A stretch of DNA of 18,415 bases from Chloroflexota bacterium (GTDB taxonomy: Bacteria > Chloroflexota > Anaerolineae > 4572-78). How positions within the stretch are numbered: the first letter of the stretch is position 1; the number at the start of each line of letters is the position of its first letter. The translations under genes were made by a program, and so were the position numbers. The notes below the pieces were generated by a model. That model worked only from the letters and a program-made list of their open reading frames with translations, was not told the DNA's origin and made no database searches. Of the stretch, positions 1-8,551 are shown piece after piece. The stretch covers positions 1 through 18,415 of the forward strand of contig JAJRSQ010000182.1 in assembly GCA_024278725.1 (NCBI GenBank), read 5' to 3'.

Positions 1-1
1 C

Positions 2-175
2 AAGCGCCGTTGGTTACGGCGCACACCGGCTATCGCCGCCGGGCTCACCGACCACCGCTGGACGATAATGGAACTCTTTTCGTTCAAAGTTCCCCCGGAA
101 CGTTGGAAGCCACCCAAACGGCGCGGACGTCCATCAAAAGCAACTTTATGTCTCATAGAACGTTGGTGTACCTGA
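2..175 (+). CDS. Transposase, C-terminal tail only (IS1-type DDE family), cut by window edge
   Basis: Reading from base 2 gives about 57 residues ending at TGA 173-175. They contain the tail motif RRTPAIAAGLTDHRW, followed by a VPPERW segment and a basic KRRGRPSK end. This pattern (TPAMAAGLTDHxW, then VPP) is what I know from the C-terminus of IS1-like transposases common in Chloroflexota and Cyanobacteria. The catalytic domain lies to the left of the window, so intactness cannot be judged. The gene converges on, and overlaps by about 30 bases, a truncated HTH gene on the other strand, which suggests the element inserted into that gene. The IS end should lie between about 176 and 215. Family assignment is from memory of the motif and is moderately sure. 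Confidence 0.65.
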   Translation, partial: KRRWLRRTPAIAAGLTDHRWTIMELFSFKVPPERWKPPKRRGRPSKATLCLIERWCT

Positions 176-352
176 CCACACTTGATTGCAGGGATACCCA
201 ATTTCATGTTCTGCCACAAGGACTTCTCCATCCGGTAGTTTTGCTGTTGCCAGTTTACCAGATTTGATTCGTTGTAGCAATACTTTTTTTGAGACGCCGT
301 ATTTTCGGAGTGCTTGAGAAAGCGGAATATAGGTTTTTTGTGAAAAACTCAT
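146..352 (-). pseudogene. Small HTH/excisionase-like DNA-binding protein, 3' truncated by the IS
   Basis: The 68-residue product begins MSFSQKTYIPLSQALRKYGV. Residues 10-50 look like a winged-helix/excisionase-type HTH (LSQALRKYGVSKKVLLQRIKSG, then a wing TAKLPDGEVLVAEHE). The ATG at 350-352 is preceded by AAAGGAG with 7 bases spacing, so it is preferred over the ATG at 374-376. After about residue 50 the sequence (IGYPCNQVWSGTPTFYET) no longer looks like the family and overlaps the end of the transposase on the other strand. I read it as a gene whose 3' part was lost or displaced by insertion. Related proteins I know from Chloroflexota are longer and continue with a second HTH-like region. 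It lies just downstream of the tRNA array. Function unknown; probably non-functional. Confidence 0.5.
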
Positions 353-373
353 TCGAGAACTCCTTTCATAATA

Positions 374-406
374 CAAAACCCCACCATTAAGGATTCGGTA
401 GGGTTT
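374..406 (-). terminator. Putative terminator of the tRNA operon
   Basis: A ten-position stem (376-385 with 397-406, one C/A mismatch) has an 11-base loop. On the minus strand it is followed by TTTTGTATT. It sits 40 bases past tRNA-Thr and just before the SD of the small HTH gene. A second small hairpin, GACCG-AAAA-CGGTC, lies at 413-426. The T-tract is interrupted, so termination strength is uncertain. Confidence 0.5.
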
Positions 407-446
407 GGGAGAGACCGAAAACGGTCGAATGAATATCGAGTTTGAG

Positions 447-519
447 AGCCCCCGGTCGGATTCGAACCAACGACCGGCCGCTTACAAGGCGGCTGCTCTG
501 CCAACTGAGCTACGGAGGC
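447..519 (-). tRNA. tRNA-Thr (anticodon TGT)
   Basis: A full 73-nt cloverleaf can be drawn. The acceptor is GCCTCCG with CGGGGGC (one wobble), the D arm has GCTCAGTTGGCAGAGC, the anticodon loop is TTGTAAG-type with TGT at 34-36, and the T loop is TTCGAAT. The discriminator is T. CCA is not encoded. It is the last member of the five-gene array. Confidence 0.95.
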
Positions 520-526
520 ATGTAGG

Positions 527-599
527 GGTGGCTAACGGGGCTCGAACCCGTAGCCTCCTGGGCCACAACCAGGTGCTCTACCATTGAGCTATAGCCACC
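527..599 (-). tRNA. tRNA-His (anticodon GTG)
   Basis: The acceptor GTGGCTA pairs with TAGCCAC, and an extra G-1 faces C73, the hallmark of histidine tRNA. The anticodon loop TTGTGGC carries GTG. T arm is ACGGG-TTCGAGC-CCCGT. CCA is not encoded. G-1 is present in the gene, so no Thg1-type addition is needed. Confidence 0.95.
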
Positions 600-628
600 A
601 CAAGGTATGTTTTTATGCTACCGTCCAG

Positions 629-701
629 TACCGCATACGGGAGTCGAACCCGTGTCGCCACCTTGAGATGGTGGTGTCCTGGACCTCTAGACGAATGCGG
701 C
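629..701 (-). tRNA. tRNA-Glu (anticodon CTC)
   Basis: The 73-nt cloverleaf has anticodon stem CCACC/GGTGG with loop ATCTCAA, giving anticodon CTC (reads GAG). The D arm TCGTCTAGAGGTCCAGGAC and the T arm ACGGG-TTCGACT-CCCGT are typical of bacterial tRNA-Glu. The acceptor ends in a G1-T72 wobble with discriminator A. CCA is not encoded. Confidence 0.94.
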
Positions 702-723
702 ATACGCACCGGCAGATAGCAAA

Positions 724-770
724 TTGGCAAACAGCAGGCTTGTGTGAAATGAAAAAGCACTGTTTGCCAA
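724..770. repeat. 11-bp perfect inverted repeat in the tRNA-fMet/tRNA-Glu spacer
   Basis: TTGGCAAACAG (724-734) and CTGTTTGCCAA (760-770) are exact reverse complements around a 25-base loop, between tRNA-Glu and tRNA-fMet. In the transcript this would form a hairpin between two tRNAs. It could be a processing guide, an attenuator or a relic. On the minus strand it is followed only by TTTGC, so it is a poor intrinsic terminator. Confidence 0.6.
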
Positions 771-775
771 AAAGG

Positions 776-847
776 TAGCGGGGAGAGGATTCGAACCCCT
801 GACCTCCAGGTTATGAGCCTGGCGAGCTACCTCTGCTCCACCCCGCA
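776..847 (-). tRNA. Initiator tRNA-fMet (anticodon CAT)
   Basis: The 72-nt cloverleaf has loop CTCATAA (anticodon CAT). Two initiator hallmarks are visible: no Watson-Crick pair at 1-72 (T1 opposite T72) and an A11-T24 pair in the D stem GAGC/GCTC. The anticodon stem is CCAGG/CCTGG, so pairs 29-41, 30-40 and 31-39 are A-T, G-C, G-C rather than the usual three G-C pairs. The D loop is short (7 nt). CCA is not encoded. An elongator tRNA-Met is less likely given the 1-72 mismatch. Confidence 0.9.
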
Positions 848-854
848 TTACAGG

Positions 855-938
<84 letters not shown>

Positions 939-980
939 ATAAATAAAACGCCATTGCACATATCGGCGTTTGCGGGATAT

Positions 981-1008
981 ATTATAGCCCTGCGTGAAAA
1001 ATTGGCAA
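981..1008 (-). promoter_or_regulatory. Sigma-70-type promoter of the tRNA array
   Basis: On the minus strand, TTGCCA (1003-1008) is separated by 16 bases from a consensus TATAAT (981-986). The predicted start near 975 leaves a leader of roughly 37 nt before tRNA-Leu. The strength fits a tRNA operon. Confidence 0.85.
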
Positions 1009-1027
1009 ATTTAGAGGTATGGAGTAA

Positions 1028-1066
1028 GAAGCAGGGAGCAAGGGATTTTCTCCGGCTCCCTGCTTC
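1028..1066 (-). terminator. Strong hairpin downstream of the thiolase operon
   Basis: GAAGCAGGGAGC (1028-1039) and GCTCCCTGCTTC (1055-1066) form a 12-bp perfect stem with a 15-base loop, 19 bases past the thiolase stop. The minus-strand continuation (TTACTCC) is not a real T-tract. It may be a terminator, or a drifting intergenic word repeat (AGCAGGGAGCAAGG-type). Confidence 0.45.
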
Positions 1067-1084
1067 AGATTTCTTGCTCTCCGC

Positions 1085-2257
1085 TCACATCCGCTCGATG
1101 AGGGTTGCATTTGCCATGCCCCCCCCTTCGCAAATGGCGACCACGCCGTAACGCCCTTGCCGCCGTTCCAATTCGTTGAGCAGAGTCGCCATCAGTTTTG
1201 TGCCCGTTGCGCCCAGCGGATGCCCCAGTGCAATCGCGCCGCCGTTGACGTTCACTTTTTCCGGCGGCGCGCCGATTTCCTTTTGCCACGCCAGCACCAC
1301 CGGGGCGAAGGCTTCATTCACCTCGAACAAATCAATATCCGCCACCGACAGCCCGGCTTTTTCCAGCACTTTTTGGGTGGCGGGAATGGGTCCGGTGAGC
1401 ATGGTCACCGGGTCAACCCCCACCACAGCGAATCCGCTGACCCGCGCGCGCGTTTTAAGCCCCAGTTTTTCCGCCATCTCCGCCGATGCCAGCACCACCA
1501 GACTCGCCGCGTCGGAGATTTGGCTGGCGTTGGCGGCGGTGATGTCGGGCAGTCCATCAAATGCGGGTTTCAGACCGGCAATCTGCTCGTAAGTTGTATC
1601 GGGGCGGATGCCCTCATCTGCGCTGAACAGCACCGTTTCGCCCGCTTCGTTCTGCACCGGCACGGGGATGATTTCACGGTCGAAATATCCCGCGGCGCGG
1701 GCGGCGGCGGCACGACGATGGCTTTGCAGGCTGAAGCGGTCTAAATCCTCCCGTGAAAATCCCCACCGCTCGGCAATCATTTGGGCGCCGACAGCCTGAT
1801 TGAACCAGTGCCCATCCTTCAGCCCGTACCGTTTTTGCAAGGCTGCGGTCAGGGGGATGCCGGGACCGACTTTCATGGTCACGCCCAGCGGGATGCGGGT
1901 CATGGATTCCACTCCCCCGGCGATGACCAAATCGTACACGCCCGCCATGATGCCCTGCGCGGCGAAATGGATCGCTTGCAGGCTGGAGCCGCATTGCCGG
2001 TCGAGGGTGACGGCGGGCACAGATTCGGGCAGTCCCGCCGAGAGCCATGCGTTCCGCCCGACGTTGAAAGCTTGTTCCCCCGTTTGGTCAACACAGCCGA
2101 TGATGACATCGTCCACCAACGCGGGGTCAATGCCCAGCCGGTCAATCGTTTCAGAAAAAAGGTGTGCCAGCAAGTCAACCGGATGAACATTCGCCAGCGA
2201 TTTACCCCGTCTGCCCACCGGGGTGCGAACTGCCTCTACGATGAATGCGTGATTCAT
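1085..2257 (-). CDS. Acetyl-CoA acetyltransferase / 3-ketoacyl-CoA thiolase
   Basis: The 390-residue product is full length for a thiolase and catalyses CoA-dependent cleavage of 3-ketoacyl-CoA or the reverse condensation. Visible signatures are the nucleophile C89 in DRQCGSS, the GGVESM segment near 114-119, NEAFA, the H346 motif GGAIALGHPLGATG, and C376 in CEGGGMANA. The start at 2257 (MNHAF) is chosen because AGGA lies 8 bases upstream; a longer in-frame version lacks an SD. It is the last gene of the fadD-caiB-VIT-thiolase operon, 25 bases after the VIT gene. Chain-length preference, and degradative versus biosynthetic use, cannot be told; the neighbours favour fatty acid degradation. No hydratase or acyl-CoA dehydrogenase is present here. 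Confidence 0.95.
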   Translation of the reverse strand: MNHAFIVEAVRTPVGRRGKSLANVHPVDLLAHLFSETIDRLGIDPALVDDVIIGCVDQTGEQAFNVGRNAWLSAGLPESVPAVTLDRQCGSSLQAIHFAAQGIMAGVYDLVIAGGVESMTRIPLGVTMKVGPGIPLTAALQKRYGLKDGHWFNQAVGAQMIAERWGFSREDLDRFSLQSHRRAAAARAAGYFDREIIPVPVQNEAGETVLFSADEGIRPDTTYEQIAGLKPAFDGLPDITAANASQISDAASLVVLASAEMAEKLGLKTRARVSGFAVVGVDPVTMLTGPIPATQKVLEKAGLSVADIDLFEVNEAFAPVVLAWQKEIGAPPEKVNVNGGAIALGHPLGATGTKLMATLLNELERRQGRYGVVAICEGGGMANATLIERM

Positions 2258-2282
2258 GAATCGTGTCCTTTCTTTTTTGAAT

Positions 2283-2975
2283 TTACACAACGGGTCCGAA
2301 CATCGCGCCGATGGCAGCGGTCAATCCCATTGCCAGCGCGCCCCAAAAAGTGACGCGCCCGGCGCCGAGGAGCATGGATGCGCCACCTGCGCGGGCGGCG
2401 ATACCGCCCAGAATGGCGAGAAAAATCAACGAGCCGACGGAGACGATGGGGATGATTCTGCTTGAGGGCGCAACCAGAAAAAGGAGCAGTGGCATCGCCG
2501 CCCCAACGGTGAAGGTGGCGGCTGAGGCGAATGCTGCCTGCATGGGACGGGCGCGATGTTCTTCCGCCAACCCCAACTCATCCCGCGCATGTGCGCCCAG
2601 CGCATCGTGAGCCATCAATTGCTCGGCAACCTGCGCCGCGAGTGCCGGGTCAAGCCCCCGCGCTTCATAGATTTTGGCGAGTTCTTCTAGCTCAAAGTCG
2701 GGGTCGGTGGCGAGTTCGAGCGCTTCGCGGGCGAGGTCTGCCTTTTCGGTGTCTGCCTGTGAACTGACCGAAACATATTCCCCCGCCGCCATGGACATCG
2801 CGCCCGCAACCAGCCCGGCGATGCCCGCAAGCAGCACGTCGGCGCGCGCGGTTTGAGCGGCGGCGACGCCCACCACCAGACTCGCGGTGGACACCACCCC
2901 ATCATTCGCACCCAAAACCGAGGCGCGAAGCCAGCCGATTCTATCGCTAAAGTGTCGCTCCGGTTGGTGAGGCAT
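2283..2975 (-). CDS. VIT1/CCC1-family iron/manganese transporter
   Basis: The 230-residue membrane protein starts MPHQPERHFSDRIGWLRASV and continues with LGANDGVVSTASLVVGV, the typical first-helix signature of the VIT family. Predicted membrane segments lie near 20-40, 46-66, 145-168, 172-192 and 205-227. Residues 70-142 form an acidic, helical cytoplasmic domain (MAAGEYVSVSSQADTEKADL at its start) rich in Glu, which in plant VIT1 binds metal. Members export Fe2+ or Mn2+ from the cytosol; the substrate here is inferred. ATG at 2973-2975 has AGGAG at 8 bases, while the upstream in-frame ATG at 2979-2981 is only 2 bases from it. It sits inside a fatty acid catabolism operon, 44 bases after the CoA transferase, an unusual partner for those enzymes. 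Confidence 0.9.
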   Translation of the reverse strand: MPHQPERHFSDRIGWLRASVLGANDGVVSTASLVVGVAAAQTARADVLLAGIAGLVAGAMSMAAGEYVSVSSQADTEKADLAREALELATDPDFELEELAKIYEARGLDPALAAQVAEQLMAHDALGAHARDELGLAEEHRARPMQAAFASAATFTVGAAMPLLLFLVAPSSRIIPIVSVGSLIFLAILGGIAARAGGASMLLGAGRVTFWGALAMGLTAAIGAMFGPVV

Positions 2976-3019
2976 AGTCATGACTCCTGTTGATGTTTTG
3001 ATTTCAGGGGAGGGGTGTT

Positions 3020-4192
3020 TTACCCGAACACCCCGTTTTGCCGCAGGGCGTCAATCTTTTCTACGGAAAATCCCGCTTCCCGCAACACCGATTCGGTGTG
3101 TTCGCCGAGCGCGCCGCCGGTGCGCCGGTATGCCGGTTCGCCCGCCGAGAATTTGAACGGGTTGCCGATTTGCCGTTGCGTGCCGCCGTTCGGTTTGGGC
3201 ACGTCCACCACCAACTTTCGCGCTTGGGTGTGCGGGTGCGTCACTGTTTCGGCGACGGTCTGCACCGGCTCAACGCAGACATCCAGCGCGGCGAAGATTT
3301 CCGTCCATTCCGCCAGTGTGCGGGTGGCAATTTCCGTTTGGATGGTTTCTTTGATGCGCCGCTGCTCGGCGGGGTCGAGTGATTGCCCGGCGGGGAGCAG
3401 GTCGGGGCGGTTGATGGCGGCGCAGAAACCGCGCCAGAATTGCGGTTCCAAGCTGCCCACCGAAAGATAGCGTCCATCGCGGGTGCGATAAAAGCCGTAA
3501 TAGCTGCCGCCGTTCAGCAGCATCGTTTCCCGTGCGGGCACGTCGCCGGTGATGAAGTATTGGGCGGCGGTGGGCGCGCTCCACGCCACTGCCATATCGA
3601 ACATACTGATGTCCACCCGTTGCCCCGCGCCGGTGTGCTGGCGATGCACCACTGCCGCCAGAATACCCGTCGCCGCCCCCATTGAGCCGCCGCCAACATC
3701 GGCAATTTGCACGCCGAGCGGCGGCGGTCCCTCGTCTTTGTGTCCTGTGTAACTCATAATACCGGAAAGGGCAATATAATTGATGTCGTGCCCGGCGCGG
3801 TCTTTGTACGGTCCCGTCTGCCCGTATCCGGTCAGCGAGCAGAAAATCAGGCGCGGATTAATTTCTTTCAGCGCATCGTATCCGATGCCCAACCGGTCCA
3901 TCACGCCGGGGCGGAATTGTTCCAGCACGATGTCGTATGTTTCCACCAGCGATTTCACGACATCCACCGCCCCGGGCTGTTTCAAATCCAGGGCGATGGA
4001 ACGTTTGTTGCGGTTGATGAGCGCGTGCCACGCCGAAATGCCGTCATCAAACGGCGGCATGATGCGCACGATGTCGGGACGGTGGGGCGCTTCGACGCGC
4101 AACACGTCCGCGCCCCAATCCGCCAGCAGCATGGTGGCGAAGGGTCCCGGCAGCAGGGTGGAGAAGTCAAGGATTTTCAGCGATGACAGCAT
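3020..4192 (-). CDS. Family III CoA transferase (CaiB/BaiF), alpha-methylacyl-CoA racemase-like
   Basis: The 390-residue protein fits the family length. N-terminal LKILDFSTLLPGPFATMLLA and ADWGADVLRVE are standard, followed by NRNKRSIALDLK, GYGQTGPYKDRAGHDINYIALSG and the GGSMGAATG loop. H135-D136 in GHDINY and D165 in IADVGGG match the places of the catalytic His and Asp of alpha-methylacyl-CoA racemases, whereas formyl-CoA transferases share mainly the Asp. I therefore favour a racemase (needed to make branched acyl-CoA suitable for beta-oxidation) or a related CoA transferase. The start is 9 bases past the fadD stop and has no convincing SD, so translation is probably coupled. The protein is expected in the cytosol. 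Confidence 0.9.
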   Translation of the reverse strand: MLSSLKILDFSTLLPGPFATMLLADWGADVLRVEAPHRPDIVRIMPPFDDGISAWHALINRNKRSIALDLKQPGAVDVVKSLVETYDIVLEQFRPGVMDRLGIGYDALKEINPRLIFCSLTGYGQTGPYKDRAGHDINYIALSGIMSYTGHKDEGPPPLGVQIADVGGGSMGAATGILAAVVHRQHTGAGQRVDISMFDMAVAWSAPTAAQYFITGDVPARETMLLNGGSYYGFYRTRDGRYLSVGSLEPQFWRGFCAAINRPDLLPAGQSLDPAEQRRIKETIQTEIATRTLAEWTEIFAALDVCVEPVQTVAETVTHPHTQARKLVVDVPKPNGGTQRQIGNPFKFSAGEPAYRRTGGALGEHTESVLREAGFSVEKIDALRQNGVFG

Positions 4193-4201
4193 GGGCGTGT
4201 G

Positions 4202-5827
<1,626 letters not shown>

Positions 5828-5845
5828 ACAACAATCTCCTTTCAA

Positions 5846-5883
5846 GTGAAAACAGTTTTACACCACCGCCAAAATGGTCGGTG
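5846..5883. promoter_or_regulatory. Dyad and hairpin in the fadD 5' leader (possible operator)
   Basis: 5846-5863 has dyad symmetry of form GTGnAAA-n5-TTTnCAC (12 of 18 positions symmetric). Directly beside it, CACCGCC (5864-5870) can pair with GG-CGGTG (5876-5883, one bulge). Both lie between promoter and SD, where a TetR/GntR-type repressor of fatty acid genes could bind. This is inference only. Confidence 0.3.
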
Positions 5884-5976
5884 AAAGAATGCCGTAAATG
5901 GGGATAGCCGGACGGGTCGAAAATAATTTCTACGTTGGAATTACAACTATTCGGTTGCGATACTGAACCGGGATTA

Positions 5977-6005
5977 ATTATAAGAGCATCGGGGCAGATG
6001 GGCAA
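5977..6005 (-). promoter_or_regulatory. Promoter of the fadD operon
   Basis: On the minus strand TTGCCC (6000-6005), a 17-base spacer and a perfect TATAAT (5977-5982) lie right after the stop of the upstream BchI-like gene. The start point near 5970 gives a leader of about 140 nt before fadD. Confidence 0.8.
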
Positions 6006-6019
6006 CTTTTCCCCCGATG

Positions 6020-7156
6020 TTACGGTTTGCCATTGATGACGGTTTGGATGGCGCGGTCGGTCTCCGTTTCGTTGGAAATATATTCGGTGATGAAGGGACT
6101 TTCGCGGTGACGGAGCGCCATCGGCGCGACGGTGCGCAAATCGTCGAGGGTGACGACCTCCCGCTCATCGAGCGCGGCGTGGGCGCGGGCGGCTTCCAGC
6201 ATGGCAATTTCGGCGCGGTGGCTTTCGATGTGCAGCGCCTGCACCCAGCGCAAGCCGGTTTCTTCCACGCCGGGCGCGAAGGTCACATGCCGCAGGCGGG
6301 CGCGGGCAGCTTGAATCTCGGCGGCGGCTTGTGCCGTTTCCGTCTGCCATACCGCCGAATAATGATGCCGGTTTTGCCGGTATGCGGCGGCGCGGCGATA
6401 CGCCTCCAGCCGTTCCGCCGGGTCTGTCAGCCCTTTGACCACCACTCGCAGCCCGAAGCGGTCTTGGATTTGCGGGCGCAGTTTCCCCTCTTCGGGGTTC
6501 ATCGACCCCACCAAAAAGAGACGCGATTGGTAGGTGGCGGTCATCGGTCCCCGCCGCACGGTGAACATCCCCTGCGCGGCGGCATCCAAAATGGCATTGA
6601 TGATGCCGTCATCCAGCAGATTTACCTCATCAATATACAGCACATTTTGGTCGGCGTAACTTAAAATGCCGCGCTGAAGCTGAACTTTCTGCTGTTCAAT
6701 CGCCACCCGTTCATTGATGCCGCCGACCACATCTTCCAACCGGCTGTTGAGGGGAAGCTCAATCAACCGCATCGGTTCCGTGGCGGTGAGCTTTTCGCCG
6801 CCGGCGTATTTTTCGGCGCAGTTGGTGCAGATGGCATCCATTCCCAGATTCTCCACCGCCTGCTCGGTGCAGCCATAGGTGCAGCGACTGCGCGTCACCA
6901 TGGGCATCAATTCCACCAGCCCGCGCACCGCCGTGGTTTTGCCCGTGCCGCGCGGACCAATCAGCAGCACGCCGCCCACGTGACGGTTCACCAGCGATAG
7001 CAGCAGCGCGAGCTTCATTTCGGTTTGCCCCACCAGCGATAAAAACGGGAAGCGGGTGTTGTCGGCAAGCCCTTGGTCATCCAGCGGGGTTTTGGCGACT
7101 TTTTGCGCCACGCTGTGTTTGCGCAAAATATCCATCAGGTGAGATTTCGGGGTCAT
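6020..7156 (-). CDS. BchI/ChlI-like AAA+ ATPase (magnesium chelatase subunit I family) with Cys4 insert
   Basis: The 378-residue AAA+ ATPase has Walker A GPRGTGKT at 67-74, Walker B VLYIDEVNLLDD at 172-183, sensor 1 GSMNPEEG at 217-224, the arginine finger region QDRFG at 231-235, and a sensor-2 helix with HRAEIAMLEAARAHAAL near 313-329. This matches the small ATPase of magnesium chelatase, which forms hexamers and drives a VWA-containing D subunit. Between Walker A and the usual NSRLEDVVGG segment there is a CxxxC...CxxC insert (C92, C96, C110, C113) that looks metal binding. No BchD, BchH or porphyrin gene is in the window, so a chlorophyll or cobalamin role is not supported; a MoxR-like partner role is possible. 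The start has AAGG at 6-7 bases; the longer open frame to 7306 crosses the promoter and is rejected. Confidence 0.9.
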   Translation of the reverse strand: MTPKSHLMDILRKHSVAQKVAKTPLDDQGLADNTRFPFLSLVGQTEMKLALLLSLVNRHVGGVLLIGPRGTGKTTAVRGLVELMPMVTRSRCTYGCTEQAVENLGMDAICTNCAEKYAGGEKLTATEPMRLIELPLNSRLEDVVGGINERVAIEQQKVQLQRGILSYADQNVLYIDEVNLLDDGIINAILDAAAQGMFTVRRGPMTATYQSRLFLVGSMNPEEGKLRPQIQDRFGLRVVVKGLTDPAERLEAYRRAAAYRQNRHHYSAVWQTETAQAAAEIQAARARLRHVTFAPGVEETGLRWVQALHIESHRAEIAMLEAARAHAALDEREVVTLDDLRTVAPMALRHRESPFITEYISNETETDRAIQTVINGKP

Positions 7157-7189
7157 ACGATGCCTTTTCGTTGAACTGTGTTTGCTGAT

Positions 7190-7218
7190 ACCATAGCACA
7201 ATTTCCGGCTTCTTTCAA
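7190..7218 (-). promoter_or_regulatory. Promoter of the BchI-like gene
   Basis: Minus strand TTGAAA (7213-7218), 17-base spacer, TATGGT (7190-7195). It lies between the fabH terminator and the ATG at 7156, giving a short leader of about 25-30 nt. Confidence 0.65.
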
Positions 7219-7229
7219 CCGGCGGCGCA

Positions 7230-7259
7230 CAAAAAAACCGGGGCGATGGTCGCCCCGGT
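7230..7259 (-). terminator. Rho-independent terminator of the fabF-fabH operon
   Basis: ACCGGGGCGA (7237-7246) and TCGCCCCGGT (7250-7259) form a perfect 10-bp stem with a 3-base loop. On the minus strand it is followed by seven T. It lies seven bases past the fabH stop codon. Confidence 0.95.
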
Positions 7260-7265
7260 CTGGGT

Positions 7266-8540
7266 CTATTTTTTCTCGATGGTCTTTTCCGGAATTTCGG
7301 ATGCATTTTCTTTGCCGTTCAGCCCGTTTTTCCCGGATGCGCCGTTGGCATCGGGCGGGGATGGCGGCAGAGTAATATCCTTCTCCGGTGTTTTTTCCGG
7401 ATTGATGTACGGGATGGCAGGCAATTTTCGGTGCGCCAGATAGTTTTCAATCCCCAAAATGAACCAGTACAGTTTGGAAGTGAACCGCGCCCAGCGATAC
7501 AGCATCCAACGCAAGCCTTTGTACCATTTTTGCCGTTGTTGGTATGGCACGGGCAATCCCCATTTGACCACGGTTGCGCCCCACGTCAGCCCTGCGCCGA
7601 AGCCGACGAAGACCAGATTGTCCCCGTCGCGGACGCGCCCGTTTTGGATGGCTTCACACAGCGCAATGGGGATGGATGCCGATGAGGTGTTGCCGTAACG
7701 CTGCAAATTCTGAAAAACCTTGCTTTCATCCAGCTTCAAATATTTTGCCGCCGATTTGATGATGCGGGCATTCGCCTGATGGGGGATGAACAAATCAATA
7801 TCATCCAACGTGATGCCCCCTTTTTCCACCGCCTCTTTCGCCGCGCGCCCCATCACCCGGGTGGCGAATTTATACACTTCGGGTCCGTTCATTTTGATGA
7901 AATGTTCGCGGTTTTTCACGGTGTCAAGGGAGGTGGGAAGTTTGCTCCCGCCGCCGGGAACCATCAGATGCTTGCCGCCGCCGCCATCGGAACCGAGCAC
8001 GGTGGCGAGGACGCCGCCCGGCTCGTCGCTGGCTTGCAACACCACCGCCCCCGCGCCGTCGCCGAACAGCACGCAGGTCGAGCGGTCTTCCCAATCGACG
8101 ATGCGTGACAGCGTTTCCGCCCCGATGACCACCACCACTTTCGATTGCCCCCCCTTTATCATCCCCGCGCCCAGCGTCAGCCCGTAAACGAAGCCGCTGC
8201 ATCCGGCATTCACATCCACCGCGCCGGAATTTTTCGCTCCCAAAGCTTCCTGCACCAAACATGCCGTGGCGGGGAAGGGGTATTCCGGCGAAACGGTCGC
8301 CACAATGACCATATCCACATCCGCAGGGTTGATGCGGGCGCGGTCGAGCGCTTCTTGCGCGGCGATGATTGCCATGCTGGCGGTGGTTTCTTTTTCGGTG
8401 GCAATGTGTCGCTGACGGATGCCCGTGCGCGAGCGAATCCATTCGTCCGATGTATCTACAATTTTCGCCAAGTCATCATTGGTGATGACCGTTTCCGGGG
8501 CGTACATTCCCCAGCCAACGATGTGTGCATATATATCCAT
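7266..8540 (-). CDS. fabH: 3-oxoacyl-ACP synthase III (KAS III) with long C-terminal extension
   Basis: The 424-residue protein condenses acyl-CoA with malonyl-ACP to start fatty acid synthesis. The catalytic triad is visible: C114 in NAGCSGF, H254 in IPHQAN and N284 in GNTSSASIP; GFGAGLTWG at 313-321 closes the normal KAS III fold. FabH is usually near 310-330 residues, so roughly 95 extra residues follow. Of these, 338-372 are rich in Trp, Tyr and basic residues with a hydrophobic patch (KLYWFILGIENYL), which suggests membrane or protein contact; 373-424 are Pro, Gly, Asn and Lys rich and probably disordered. AGGAG lies 8 bases before the ATG at 8540. It is 11 bases downstream of fabF and cotranscribed. 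A KAS III-like enzyme for olefin or secondary lipids is the alternative. Confidence 0.92.
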   Translation of the reverse strand: MDIYAHIVGWGMYAPETVITNDDLAKIVDTSDEWIRSRTGIRQRHIATEKETTASMAIIAAQEALDRARINPADVDMVIVATVSPEYPFPATACLVQEALGAKNSGAVDVNAGCSGFVYGLTLGAGMIKGGQSKVVVVIGAETLSRIVDWEDRSTCVLFGDGAGAVVLQASDEPGGVLATVLGSDGGGGKHLMVPGGGSKLPTSLDTVKNREHFIKMNGPEVYKFATRVMGRAAKEAVEKGGITLDDIDLFIPHQANARIIKSAAKYLKLDESKVFQNLQRYGNTSSASIPIALCEAIQNGRVRDGDNLVFVGFGAGLTWGATVVKWGLPVPYQQRQKWYKGLRWMLYRWARFTSKLYWFILGIENYLAHRKLPAIPYINPEKTPEKDITLPPSPPDANGASGKNGLNGKENASEIPEKTIEKK

Positions 8541-8551
8541 ATAACACGCTC

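Noticed and set aside
6020..7156. Reading the BchI-like gene as evidence of a phototroph
   Set aside because: No BchD, BchH or other pigment genes are present and stand-alone BchI-like ATPases occur in non-phototrophs.
7157..7306. N-terminal extension of the BchI-like ATPase to 7306
   Set aside because: It would run through the fabH terminator and the proposed promoter; the residues are basic and unstructured and the SD supports 7156.
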